From Rhodoferax antarcticus ANT.BR (GTDB taxonomy: Bacteria; Pseudomonadota; Gammaproteobacteria; Burkholderiales; Burkholderiaceae_C): a DNA stretch of 64,000 nucleotides. The DNA lies in contig NZ_MSYM01000008.1 of NCBI RefSeq assembly GCF_001938565.1, forward strand, positions 1-64,000, written 5' to 3'. Position numbers and translations under genes: made by a program. Below the pieces are notes generated by a model that saw nothing but the letters and a program-made list of their open reading frames with translations, did not search any database and had not been told where the DNA came from. How positions within the stretch are numbered: the stretch's first letter is position 1; the number at the start of each line of letters is the position of its first letter. Shown piece by piece: positions 35,305-43,657 of this stretch.

Positions 35305-36132
35305 ATGCCTGTTTTTGTCGTCAGCCTCAAAACCGCGACTGATCGACGAGCGGCTCTCAAGTCACATCTGGATGATTTAGGCATCCGATTCGAATGGTTC
35401 GATGCCATCAGGGGCGATCAACTCAGCCTGCCCTACCGCCAGCAGGTCAACCCTGTCGGCAATATGTCGCCCGGGCAACTTGGGTGCTACTTGTCACACA
35501 TTCACATCTATGAACAAATCATTGCGCAAGCGCTGCCGGTTGCGCTGATTCTGGAAGACGACGCCGTCCTTCACCCTAGCGTGAAAAATCTTATTGAAAC
35601 CGGTTGTCTGAATCTGGATTTTGATTACTGTTTTTTAGGCAGTGATGACTGCGGTGATGCCGGCTATGTCTATTACGACGCGGCTAAACCTAGCCGGTTA
35701 AGCACTCAGCACATGGCGTTTCCACTGTCATCTGGCCCCTTCTGCCTGCATGCCTATTGCATCACGCTGGAAGGTGCCAAAAAACGCGTGGCATGCGCCT
35801 ATCCATTACGCAGGCCCATCGACCATTACCACGACCTGCCTTACAGACCGCGCATGATGACAGTCGTGCCGATGGTGGCGTTTGTCAATGAATTGAGCGC
35901 CGTGCAATCCATGTCTTCTCTGAACTGGTCCGGGTTGCAGACACGGGCTCGCAAATATCGGTGGTACTACCCGCTACGCGACCTGTTAAAACTGAAATTT
36001 GTGCGTAAGCTGATTGCCCTGCAACGAACCCCGTTTCCGCACCCAGGCCAATGGCGGGCGCTTGAATCGGCGTTCAAGGTGGTGCGCAAAAGCCGCCTGA
36101 AGAATGTAGCGGATGCCAACTGGCGCAAATGA
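35305..36132 (+). CDS. Glycosyltransferase family 25
   Basis: A 275-residue protein of the LPS-type GT25 family. Its start PVFVVSLKTATDRRAALKSH, followed by FEWFDAI, the GQLGCYLSHIHIYE block and ILEDDAVLH, are the family motifs. I start at the ATG 35305; the TTG at 35296 is also open. GT25 enzymes often add galactose to lipooligosaccharide. The last bases do not overlap the next start. Confidence 0.87.
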   Translation: MPVFVVSLKTATDRRAALKSHLDDLGIRFEWFDAIRGDQLSLPYRQQVNPVGNMSPGQLGCYLSHIHIYEQIIAQALPVALILEDDAVLHPSVKNLIETGCLNLDFDYCFLGSDDCGDAGYVYYDAAKPSRLSTQHMAFPLSSGPFCLHAYCITLEGAKKRVACAYPLRRPIDHYHDLPYRPRMMTVVPMVAFVNELSAVQSMSSLNWSGLQTRARKYRWYYPLRDLLKLKFVRKLIALQRTPFPHPGQWRALESAFKVVRKSRLKNVADANWRK

Positions 36133-36166
36133 TGCAGGCGTTCTTGCATCCAAAAGTAGCACAACC

Positions 36167-37309
36167 ATGACACAGCACATCGTTCACGTTCTCTACCGCT
36201 TTGCCGCCGGCGGGCTGGAAAATGTCATTGTTCAATTGGTCAATGGTTTACAAGAGGCCGAGTTCAGTCACACCGTGGTCGCTCTCAGCACCATTGACGA
36301 CACCTTTTCGCGCCGTATTACCCGCCAAGACGTTCGATTCATTGCGCTGAATAAGCCTCCTGGCCAGCCTTTTCGGATGTATCCGACCATGTACCGGCTG
36401 CTGCGTCAACTCAAGCCCGATGTGTGGCACAGCTGCAACCTGGCTGCGCTGGAATTCACACCCATTGCGGCTCTTGCCGGTGTGCCGCTGCGTGTGCATG
36501 CCGAACACGGTTGGGACGTAGCCGACCCCGACGGCAGCAACCGCCACTACCAGTACCTGCGCAAGTTTTATCAGCGCTTTGTGCACAAGTATGTTGCCGT
36601 GTCCGAGCAATTGGACAGTTACCTGCAGCAACGCATCGGGCTGGCACCTCAGCGGGTTCATTTGTTCCCCAATGGCGTGAATACCCAGTGCTTCAGGCCT
36701 TGGCGGGCGGGCGATCAACTACCCACGGGCTACCCCTTCAACAGGCAGGAGCACTGGGTGGTAGGCACCGTCGGCCGTCTGGAGCGCATCAAGAACCAGC
36801 CCTTGCTCGCGCAAGCCTTTGTGCGTCTGGTGCGAAGCCAACCCGTAGGTGCAGAGCGCCTGCGCCTAGCCATTGTGGGCACCGGCCCGCTGGAAACCAA
36901 GGTGCGCGAAATCATGCAAGAGGCTGGCTTACTAGATCGTCTGTGGCTGCCCGGCACCCGAGCCGATGTGCCAGAGGTGCTGCGCGCGTTGGACTGCTTT
37001 GTGCTGCCATCCCGGTCTGAAGGCACCTCTTGCACCCTGCAGGAAGCCATGTCCACTGACCTGCCATTGATCGCAACGGCTGTGGGCGGCAACCCTCAAT
37101 TGCTAAACCATGGCCAACGTGGCCAACTGGTGCTCAGTGACGATGCGCCTGCGTTGGCCGCAGCCATTGCCCGTGTCTGGCACACCGATGCCACCCTACC
37201 CCAGCCTGGCACCAATCGCGCATTTGCTGAGCAACACTACAGTCTTGAGGTGATGCTGGCGCAGTACCAAACGCTGTTCTTGGGCAACCCAACTCACCAG
37301 ACACCTTGA
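36167..37309 (+). CDS. Glycosyltransferase family 4 (exosortase-associated type)
   Basis: A 380-residue GT-B enzyme. It starts HIVHVLYRFAAGGLENVIVQ, a feature of glycosyltransferases that accompany XrtA clusters, and has the donor block VGTVGRLERIKNQPLLAQAF and the catalytic-region motif LPSRSEGTSCTLQEAMSTDLP. I use the ATG at 36167 because the family motif begins there. It ends the first co-directional run of sugar genes. Confidence 0.88.
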   Translation: MTQHIVHVLYRFAAGGLENVIVQLVNGLQEAEFSHTVVALSTIDDTFSRRITRQDVRFIALNKPPGQPFRMYPTMYRLLRQLKPDVWHSCNLAALEFTPIAALAGVPLRVHAEHGWDVADPDGSNRHYQYLRKFYQRFVHKYVAVSEQLDSYLQQRIGLAPQRVHLFPNGVNTQCFRPWRAGDQLPTGYPFNRQEHWVVGTVGRLERIKNQPLLAQAFVRLVRSQPVGAERLRLAIVGTGPLETKVREIMQEAGLLDRLWLPGTRADVPEVLRALDCFVLPSRSEGTSCTLQEAMSTDLPLIATAVGGNPQLLNHGQRGQLVLSDDAPALAAAIARVWHTDATLPQPGTNRAFAEQHYSLEVMLAQYQTLFLGNPTHQTP

Positions 37310-37318
37310 AGCGGCTCG

Positions 37319-37346
37319 CAGGGAAAAGGGGCCAAGCTTGAATTAC
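37319..37346 (+). repeat. GGGGCCAAGCTTGAATTAC dispersed repeat
   Basis: CAGGGAAAAGGGGCCAAGCT followed by TGAATTAC, a close relative of 40543-40570 (AACGGGAAAGGGGCCAGGCT, then CGGATTAC). It lies between a glycosyltransferase and a toxin-antitoxin locus. Confidence 0.5.
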
Positions 37347-37414
37347 TGCAAGCGAGCTACCGCGCGAGCTCCATGACTACAATGTGTACAAGTCAACATA
37401 CGGAGTACAACACC

Positions 37415-37657
37415 ATGTCCACGACTATGACTATTCGCCTGGAAGACACTATGAAAGATCGGCTTGAGCAACTCGCCGCCGTCACCCAGCGAAGCAAATC
37501 CTTTCTTGCTGCTGAGGCCATCCGCGCTTATGTAGAAAGCAACGAGTGGCAAATCTCCGAAATCCACACCGCACTCAAAGAAGCTGATGCTGAGGACTTC
37601 GCCACAGAGCAAGACGTGGCAGCCCTCACCCTCAAGTGGGGCGAGCGTGAAAATTAA
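37415..37657 (+). CDS. CopG-type ribbon-helix-helix antitoxin
   Basis: An 80-residue antitoxin. The strand-helix start TMTIRLEDTMKDRLEQLAAV and the SKSFLAAEAIRAYVE helix are typical CopG features. I start at the ATG 37415; the longer frame to 37373 precedes the motif. The TGTGTACAAG / AGTACAACAC words just upstream may be its operator. The toxin gene starts 11 bases before its stop. Confidence 0.85.
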   Translation: MSTTMTIRLEDTMKDRLEQLAAVTQRSKSFLAAEAIRAYVESNEWQISEIHTALKEADAEDFATEQDVAALTLKWGEREN

Positions 37658-37931
37658 GTGGTTACGGGTCGCGCTGCAAAACCTCGAAGACGAAGCCACC
37701 TATATCGCCCTTGACAGCTATCCAGATGCGCAGACCGCAGTGCAGCGTGTTCTTGCTGCGGTTGCTCAGCTCGCTGAGCAACCGGGTCTCGGGCGACCAG
37801 GTAGAGTGCCCAACACCCGCGAATTGGTCGTGCTGAAAACACGTTACCTGGTGCCCTACCGCGTTCGCGGCGACACCGTCACCATCCTGCGCGTGTTTCA
37901 TACATCCCGACGTTTACCCAAACGCTGGTGA
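37647..37931 (+). CDS. RelE/ParE-type toxin
   Basis: A 94-residue toxin starting at the GTG 37647 (VKIKWLRVALQNLEDEATYI), overlapping the antitoxin stop. The C-terminal half PGLGRPGRVPNTRELVVLKT, then YLVPYRVRG and ILRVFHTSRRLP, is the ParE/RelE signature. The antitoxin-toxin pair sits alone between glycosyltransferase and wecB genes. Confidence 0.87.
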   Translation: MKIKWLRVALQNLEDEATYIALDSYPDAQTAVQRVLAAVAQLAEQPGLGRPGRVPNTRELVVLKTRYLVPYRVRGDTVTILRVFHTSRRLPKRW

Positions 37932-38019
37932 GTCCTTGCCCGTCGTATCCCCCATGCTCAGCACCATTGACGATGCCTTTGCAAGCCGCAATTACACTTT
38001 GAAGCCTATGTGAGCCCCC

Positions 38020-39168
38020 ATGACCCCCACCCCCAAAGTCCTCATCATCTTCGGCACCCGCCCAGAAGCCATCAAAATGGCGCCAGTGGTCAAGGGCTTT
38101 CAGGCCGCAGCACCGCAGATTCAAACCGTGGTCTGTGTCACCGCCCAGCACCGCCAGATGCTTGACCAGGTGCTCAAACTCTTTGACATCACCCCCGAGC
38201 ATGATCTGAACATCATGAAACCCGGGCAAGACCTGTTTGACATCACCTGCAACATCCTGAGCGGCCTCAAAGGTGTGCTGGCTGCCGAGAAGCCAGACCT
38301 GGTGCTGGTGCATGGCGACACCACCACCACCTTTGCCGCCAGTCTGGCCGCTTATTACGCAGGTGTCCCGGTAGGCCATGTGGAAGCCGGCCTGCGCACC
38401 GGCAACAAGCGTGCGCCGTTCCCCGAAGAGATCAACCGCAAACTCACCGGCGCCATTGCCGACCTTCACTTTGCCCCCACCGACGCCGCGCGCGCCAACC
38501 TGTTGCGCGAAGGCGTTGACCCCGCCACCATCTTTGTGACCGGCAACACCGTGATTGACGCATTGCTGGCAACCACGCATCGGCTGCAGAGCCAGCCAGA
38601 ACTCAACGCCGAATTTGATAAACACTTCAGCTTTCTGGACCGCACCAAAAAACTCATTCTTGTCACTGGCCACCGCCGCGAAAACTTTGGCGAAGGCTTT
38701 CAAAATATCTGTCTAGCCCTTGCTGATATTGCCTGCAGTGCTCCTGATATTGAAGTGCTTTACCCGGTGCACCTGAACCCCAACGTGCGCCAGCCGGTGG
38801 CCGAAATTCTGGCTGCGCGCAAGTTGAGCAATGTGCACCTGATTGACCCGGTGGACTATTTGCCGTTTGTTTACCTGATGAACCGCGCCCACATCATCAT
38901 TACCGACAGCGGTGGCGTGCAGGAAGAGGCACCATCGCTGGGCAAACCGGTGCTGGTGATGCGTGACACCACCGAGCGCCCTGAGGCCGTGGCGGCTGGC
39001 ACGGTCAAACTCGTGGGCACGTCGCGCGAAGCCATCGTCAAAGAATGCCTGAACCTGCTGAGCAACACGGCCGACTACCAGCGCATGTCGCAGGCGCACA
39101 ACCCGTATGGGGATGGGCAGGCGACACAGCGCATTGTTGATACTGTTTTATCCAACCAAAAGCGTTAA
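38020..39168 (+). CDS. wecB: UDP-N-acetylglucosamine 2-epimerase (non-hydrolysing)
   Basis: A 382-residue epimerase that converts UDP-GlcNAc to UDP-ManNAc. Family motifs visible are [54 protein letters not shown] and [20 protein letters not shown]. The length is that of the family. It stands 16 bases before wecC, so the two form a UDP-ManNAcA operon for the polysaccharide. Confidence 0.95.
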   Translation: MTPTPKVLIIFGTRPEAIKMAPVVKGFQAAAPQIQTVVCVTAQHRQMLDQVLKLFDITPEHDLNIMKPGQDLFDITCNILSGLKGVLAAEKPDLVLVHGDTTTTFAASLAAYYAGVPVGHVEAGLRTGNKRAPFPEEINRKLTGAIADLHFAPTDAARANLLREGVDPATIFVTGNTVIDALLATTHRLQSQPELNAEFDKHFSFLDRTKKLILVTGHRRENFGEGFQNICLALADIACSAPDIEVLYPVHLNPNVRQPVAEILAARKLSNVHLIDPVDYLPFVYLMNRAHIIITDSGGVQEEAPSLGKPVLVMRDTTERPEAVAAGTVKLVGTSREAIVKECLNLLSNTADYQRMSQAHNPYGDGQATQRIVDTVLSNQKR

Positions 39169-39184
39169 AAAAAGGGATCTTGTC

Positions 39185-40405
39185 ATGGCACGCCTGAGTC
39201 AAAAAATCATCGTTATGGGTCTGGGCTACATCGGCCTGCCCACCGCCTCCATGCTCGCCACCAAAGGCCACCAGGTGCTGGGGGTGGATGTGAGCGAACA
39301 CGCGGTCAACACCATCAACAGTGGCCGCATCCACATCATCGAGCCTGACCTTGATATCTTGGTGCGGTCCGCCGTCAACAGCGGCAACCTCAAGGCGTCC
39401 CTTACCCCCGAAGAGGGCGACACCTTCATCATTGCCGTGCCCACGCCTTTCATGGAAGTGGACGGCAACCCCAAGGCCCCCGACCTGACCTACGTGGAAG
39501 CTGCCACCCGCGCCCTCGTGCCTTATCTGCGCGAGGGTAATCTGGTCATTCTGGAATCCACCTCACCCGTGGGCACCACCGAGTTCATCTACAAAACCAT
39601 TGTGGAGATGCGCCCGGAACTGGCGGGCAAGATTCACGCCGCGCATTGCCCCGAGCGGGTGCTGCCCGGCCACATTTTGCGTGAGCTGGTGGACAACGAC
39701 CGTATCGTTGGTGGCCTGACCAAGACCGCCAACGAGCAGGCGCAAGAACTCTACAAAAGCTTCTGCAACGGCGCCATCCTCCTTACCGACAGCAAAACCG
39801 CCGAACTCTCCAAGTTGGTGGAAAACTCTTTCCGCGATGTGAACATCGCCTTTGCCAACGAGCTGTCACTGATTTGCGACCACCTGGGCATCAACGTCTG
39901 GGAAACCATCTCATTGGCCAACCGCCACCCGCGCGTCAACATCCTGCAGCCCGGCCCGGGCGTGGGTGGGCATTGCATTGCGGTGGACCCGTGGTTCATC
40001 GTCTCCAGCGCGCCAGAGCAAGCCAAGCTCATCAAAACCGCCCGTCAGGTGAACGATGCCAAACCCCTCTGGGTGATCGACAAGGTCAAAGCCAAGGCCG
40101 CCCGTTTCAAAGACCCGGTGATTGCCTGCCTGGGGCTGGCCTTCAAAGCCAATATTGACGACACGCGTGAATCGCCCTCGCTGGAGATTGTGAAAGATTT
40201 AATAGCGCAAAACGTAGGCAGGGTCATGGCTTGCGACCCCAATGTGCGTGCCGAGAAGCTCAGTTTCCCGCTCTATGACCTGAAGCAGGTGCTGAAAGAC
40301 GCCGACATCTTGCTGCTGCTGGTGGACCACACCGAGTTCAAAGAAATCGACCCGGACTCGATCCGCGACAAGGTGGTGATTGATACCCGGGGCGTGCTGC
40401 GCTGA
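39185..40405 (+). CDS. wecC: UDP-N-acetyl-D-mannosaminuronate dehydrogenase
   Basis: A 406-residue NAD-dependent UDP-sugar 6-dehydrogenase. The ATG at 39185 puts the Rossmann motif near the start (IIVMGLGYIGLPTASMLATK). The catalytic Cys is in PGPGVGGHCIAVDPWF, and the CPERVLPG motif is typical of WecC rather than UDP-Glc dehydrogenases. It oxidises UDP-ManNAc to UDP-ManNAcA, a possible substrate for amidation by the enzyme at 29990. Confidence 0.94.
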   Translation: MARLSQKIIVMGLGYIGLPTASMLATKGHQVLGVDVSEHAVNTINSGRIHIIEPDLDILVRSAVNSGNLKASLTPEEGDTFIIAVPTPFMEVDGNPKAPDLTYVEAATRALVPYLREGNLVILESTSPVGTTEFIYKTIVEMRPELAGKIHAAHCPERVLPGHILRELVDNDRIVGGLTKTANEQAQELYKSFCNGAILLTDSKTAELSKLVENSFRDVNIAFANELSLICDHLGINVWETISLANRHPRVNILQPGPGVGGHCIAVDPWFIVSSAPEQAKLIKTARQVNDAKPLWVIDKVKAKAARFKDPVIACLGLAFKANIDDTRESPSLEIVKDLIAQNVGRVMACDPNVRAEKLSFPLYDLKQVLKDADILLLLVDHTEFKEIDPDSIRDKVVIDTRGVLR

Positions 40406-40500
40406 AAGCAGTAGTGCGCTGGCGCTGGCAAAGCAAGCAACAAATCGATTACAAGACCTGATGCCTAAAATGGCCATCACGTTTGAATTGGAGAGCCGCC

Positions 40501-40704
40501 ATGCAAGTCACCGCCATGCAAGCCAAGAACAGATTTGGCGCTAACGGGAAAGGGGCCAGGCTCGGATTACTCCAAGATCTCCGCAATGCTGTTCAGGCAG
40601 GCACAGCCAGTGGCCCGGGGCTTGATGCCTTGAGCGTCTTTGAGCGGCTGGAAAGCAAATACAAGACGATGACACCCAGGTCGGCAACAGACATTGCCAT
40701 CTAA
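40501..40704 (+). pseudogene. Phd-like antitoxin altered by an inserted repeat
   Basis: A GGAG site precedes the ATG at 40501. The first 13 residues, MQVTAMQAKNRFG, are the Phd/YefM start. Then the dispersed repeat at 40543-40570 is translated (ANGKGARLGLL), and a different tail follows (SGPGLDALSVFERLESKYKT). The normal dimerisation part of Phd is missing. The frame is open for 67 residues, but it is probably not a functional antitoxin. The gene directly downstream is a BrnT-like toxin. Confidence 0.55.
40543..40570 (+). repeat. GGGGCCAGGCTCGGATTAC dispersed repeat
   Basis: AACGGGAAAGGGGCCAGGCT followed by CGGATTAC, matching the intergenic word at 37319-37346 in most positions. Here it sits inside an antitoxin frame, exactly where homology to Phd stops. 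Confidence 0.55.
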
Positions 40705-40724
40705 TGTGTGCTTAAAATGCACAC

Positions 40725-41117
40725 ATGTCTACTCGGCAAATCTTCAACTGGAACCCTGAAAAAAACCTTTTACTGATACGCGAGCGAGGTATCTCTTTTG
40801 AACGAGTCGTTGTTGAAATTAGCAGCGGCAATGTTTCAATCCACGCCCCTTACGGGGCGAATTTGGAAGAGGTTACCCCTCTCCCAAATGAATTCTATCC
40901 CCCTGAAGGGGGAGGTTTCAAACCAGGATCAGTTTTTGATAAATTGGCGGTGCTTGACCACCCTAATCAGGCCAAGTATCCCGGGCAGAAAATCTCAATG
41001 GTGCAAGTTGACGACTATGTGTATGCCGTGCCGTTTATCGAAACTGAATCTGAAATTTTCCTGAAAACCATTATTCCAAGCCGCAAAGCTACCAAGCAGT
41101 ACAAGAGGAAACCATGA
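40725..41117 (+). CDS. BrnT-like toxin with an in-frame insertion
   Basis: A 130-residue protein. The N-terminal part FNWNPEKNLLLIRERGISFE and the C-terminal part LAVLDHPNQAKYPGQKISMV, then VDDYVYAVPFIE and IIPSRKATKQYKRK, are those of BrnT-family RNase toxins of ~95 residues. About 30 extra residues lie between SSGN and LAVLDHP, coming from the hairpin element at 40833-40923. The frame is kept, but the insertion falls in the compact fold and probably affects activity. The antitoxin overlaps its end by four bases. Confidence 0.8.
   Translation: MSTRQIFNWNPEKNLLLIRERGISFERVVVEISSGNVSIHAPYGANLEEVTPLPNEFYPPEGGGFKPGSVFDKLAVLDHPNQAKYPGQKISMVQVDDYVYAVPFIETESEIFLKTIIPSRKATKQYKRKP
40833..40923. repeat. 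Inverted-repeat element resembling type I-C CRISPR repeats
   Basis: The left end at 40833-40860 reads GTTTCAATCCACGCCCCTTA, then CGGGGCGA. The reverse complement of the right end at 40896-40923 reads GTTTGAAACCTCCCCCTTCA, then GGGGGATA. Each end has a small GC stem-loop, and the two ends agree at about two thirds of positions. The left end has the GTTTCAATCCACGCCCC half of type I-C CRISPR repeats. Two inverted units with ~35 bases between them are not an array. I read it as a small MITE-like insertion in the toxin gene. Confidence 0.6.
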
Positions 41118-41395
41118 CGACGCCGACCATCTACGACGAAGAAGAGCTGGAGATATTGCAAGCATGGGAGTCTGGTGCGCTCAGGCCAGTGGACGGCATG
41201 GCGCAGCAGATCAAGAACCATCGTGCTGTGGCTGAAGCCACCTTCAAGAAAGATCAACGCTTAAACATCCGGATTTCGTCCAGAGATCTGAAAGGCATCC
41301 AGGCCCGCGCACTTGAGGAAGGCATTCCCTACCAAACATTTGTGGCCAGTGTGCTACACAAGTTTGTCAACGGCCATCTGGTTGACCAACGCTAG
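41114..41395 (+). CDS. Antitoxin of the BrnT-like toxin
   Basis: A 93-residue protein with an acidic N-terminus (YDEEELEILQAWESGALRPV) and a ribbon-helix-helix C-terminal part (NIRISSRDLKGIQARALEEG, then IPYQTFVASVLHKFV). Toxin-first order and four-base overlap are usual for BrnTA-like pairs. It looks intact although the toxin carries the insertion. Confidence 0.85.
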   Translation: MTTPTIYDEEELEILQAWESGALRPVDGMAQQIKNHRAVAEATFKKDQRLNIRISSRDLKGIQARALEEGIPYQTFVASVLHKFVNGHLVDQR

Positions 41396-41464
41396 CCTGA
41401 AAGTGCACGCCTGTTGTCTCTGGCTGTCATTCTGGGCTCAGCCCGAACAATGAACGGGTAAACC

Positions 41465-42682
41465 ATGCGCATCCTTCACGTTCTGGACCACTCCATACCG
41501 CTGCACAGCGGCTACACCTTTCGCACAGCATCCATCCTGCGCGAGCAGCGGGCGCTGGGGTGGGACACGTTTCACATCACCTCACCCAAGCAGGGTGTGA
41601 CCAAGGCGACCGAAGAATCCATTGACGGACTGCACTTTTACCGCACAGCGGGTGGCACCGGCCTGATGGCCGAGCTGCCCGTGGGCCGCGAAGTGGCGCT
41701 GATGAAAGCTTTGGAAAAGCGGCTGGAGCAGGTGGCCCGCATCGTTGAGCCCGACATCATCCACGCCCACTCGCCCGTGCTCAATGCGCTGCCCGCCCTC
41801 AAGGTGGGGCACAAGCTGGGCATACCGGTGGTGTATGAAATACGCGCGTTTTGGGAAGACGCTGCGGTGGACCACGGCACCACCAACCAGGGCAGCCTGC
41901 GCTACCGTGCCACACGCTCACTGGAAACCCGCGCCATCCAGCGCGCTGACCACGTGTTCACCATTTGCGAAGGCTTGCGCGCTGACATCGTGGCGCGCGG
42001 CATTGCCAGCAGCAAGGTCACCGTGATTCCCAACGCGGTCAACGTAGAGTCGTTCCAGCTCGCCAGCCCGCCAGACCCAGCGCTGCTGGCTAAGTTGGGC
42101 TTGACCGGCAGTACCGTGATTGGCTTCATTGGCTCGTTTTACGCCTACGAAGGGCTTGACCTGCTGCTCGATGCGCTGCCCAAACTGCTGCAGGCCAGGC
42201 CAGATGTCAAACTGCTGCTGGTGGGCGGCGGCTCGCAAGAAGCCAACCTGCGCCAGCAGGCGCAGCAACTCGGGGTGGCCGACAAAGTGGTGTTTGCCGG
42301 GCGCGTGCCGCACCAAGAAGTTACCAAATACTACGATCTGATCCAAGTGCTGGCCTACCCGCGCCACCCCATGCGGCTGACCGAACTGGTCACACCGCTC
42401 AAGCCGTTGGAAGCCATGGCGCAAGGCCAGTTGTTTGTGGCCTCAGACGTGGGCGGCCACAAAGAACTGGTGCAGCACAACCAGACCGGCGTGCTGTTCA
42501 ACGCTGGCAGTGCCGACGCCTTGGCGCAGTCGCTGCTCGGCCTGCTGGACAACCCCAGCCTGTGGCCGGTGCTGCGCGCCAACGGCCGTGAGTATGTGGA
42601 AAACGTGCGTAATTGGAAAAACAGCGTGGCCAACTATGTGGGGCCGTATGAGGCGCTGACGGGAGACAGCGACAAGAGGTAA
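41465..42682 (+). CDS. Exosortase A-associated glycosyltransferase (TIGR04063-like, GT4)
   Basis: A 405-residue GT-B enzyme. The start ILHVLDHSIPLHSGYTFRTA is the signature of the XrtA-linked family. The donor half carries VIGFIGSFYAYEGLDLLLDA and VTPLKPLEAMAQGQLFVASD with the conserved Lys/Glu. It is the last co-directional gene before the leftward block of acyl-modification genes. Confidence 0.9.
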   Translation: MRILHVLDHSIPLHSGYTFRTASILREQRALGWDTFHITSPKQGVTKATEESIDGLHFYRTAGGTGLMAELPVGREVALMKALEKRLEQVARIVEPDIIHAHSPVLNALPALKVGHKLGIPVVYEIRAFWEDAAVDHGTTNQGSLRYRATRSLETRAIQRADHVFTICEGLRADIVARGIASSKVTVIPNAVNVESFQLASPPDPALLAKLGLTGSTVIGFIGSFYAYEGLDLLLDALPKLLQARPDVKLLLVGGGSQEANLRQQAQQLGVADKVVFAGRVPHQEVTKYYDLIQVLAYPRHPMRLTELVTPLKPLEAMAQGQLFVASDVGGHKELVQHNQTGVLFNAGSADALAQSLLGLLDNPSLWPVLRANGREYVENVRNWKNSVANYVGPYEALTGDSDKR

Positions 42683-42690
42683 TTTCTTAA

Positions 42691-42750
42691 GCAGTAAATA
42701 AGCCTCTAGCCCATATAAATAAAGGGCTTTGTGCTATCGAAAATAAATTA
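42691..42750 (-). repeat. Dispersed AT-rich repeat, copy 4
   Basis: On the minus strand: TCGATAGCACAAAGCCCTTT, then ATTTATATGGGCTAGAGGCT. It keeps TAGC, GCCCTTTAT, ATATGGGC and TAGAGGC blocks and lies between convergent genes. Confidence 0.6.
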
Positions 42751-42805
42751 CAGTTCTGATGCCCCCTGTACAGATTGTTAAACGGTGTCCCCCGCAATCA
42801 GCAAC

Positions 42806-43477
42806 TCATTTATCAAATATAAAGAACCGGTGGTATGGGTTTTCTTTGACCCGATAGGTCTTTACCAGTCTGCAAATTGAAGAGAGGTCTTTCGTGACTT
42901 TTTCTAACAAATAATCAAGCTTATTGATTTCCCAGTAATGCTCCCCATCAAACCGATGTTCTTCAGGCTTTGACCCACGCTTTGGTATTAGTCGATCAAA
43001 TGCTGCAATCTTCGGAATTTGCACTTGAACCCTGTTGACCCTTTCTGAATCTGGCAAGCTGATCACCACGTGCCGCCGACTTACCCGCACCATGTCTTTG
43101 AAGGCAAGCAATGCGTCTGAATATGGCAAGTGCTCCAGCATCTGAAAAGCACAAACGACGTCGTAAGTGGCATCGTCAAATGGTAGAGCCAATGCAGACC
43201 CAACATGGTCTGGATTCAATTCAGGATCAAGATCTAGAGTTTCTACTTTGACGTTGAATTGTCCAGCAAGCTTCTTAAAGAGCCCTGGGCCAGGACCAAT
43301 TTCAAGCACCTTGTCAGGCTTGAGTTTGATGACTTCGTCCAGTTGGTGCCAAACGCTCGTCCATCTCCCCTTGTCCATGTAAGACTGAAACTCGTAATGA
43401 GAGGAATCGACCTGTTTTGTTAGATTCATAATTTGCCCTAAAGGTGAAAAGTTTGGTGGCAATAGTATGTCGTTCAA
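42806..43477 (-). CDS. Class I SAM-dependent methyltransferase
   Basis: A 223-residue methyltransferase. Its SAM-binding motif VLEIGPGPGLFKKLAGQF is followed by VETLDLDPELNPDHVGSALA, then LPFDDATYDVVCAFQMLEHL, the usual order of motifs I-IV. It probably methylates a sugar or lipid intermediate of the glycan. It is more AT-rich than the neighbours and stands alone between two repeats. Confidence 0.85.
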   Translation of the reverse strand: MNDILLPPNFSPLGQIMNLTKQVDSSHYEFQSYMDKGRWTSVWHQLDEVIKLKPDKVLEIGPGPGLFKKLAGQFNVKVETLDLDPELNPDHVGSALALPFDDATYDVVCAFQMLEHLPYSDALLAFKDMVRVSRRHVVISLPDSERVNRVQVQIPKIAAFDRLIPKRGSKPEEHRFDGEHYWEINKLDYLLEKVTKDLSSICRLVKTYRVKENPYHRFFIFDK

Positions 43478-43600
43478 GTAACCGCATCATAAGCAGGCGG
43501 TGCAGATACGCTGGCGCAATCTTTGCTGATGTTGCCTGGCAACATCGCCTCGTAATCGGTGCTGTGCGCCAATGGCCGTAACAGCGAGGTCTTTAAGAGA

Positions 43601-43657
43601 GAAATCAGCTTCCAGCCCGTATATATAAAGCGCCGAATGCTATTGTTTTTAATCTGC
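43601..43657 (-). repeat. Dispersed AT-rich repeat, copy 5
   Basis: On the minus strand: AACAATAGCATTCGGCGCTT, then TATATATACGGGCTGGAAGC. It includes the stop codon of the SGNH-like gene at 43649, so the repeat now supplies the end of that reading frame. Confidence 0.55.

Noticed and set aside
40833-40923. A CRISPR array
   Set aside because: Only two units exist, in opposite orientation, with a single ~35-base interval and no cas genes nearby. They lie inside a toxin reading frame.
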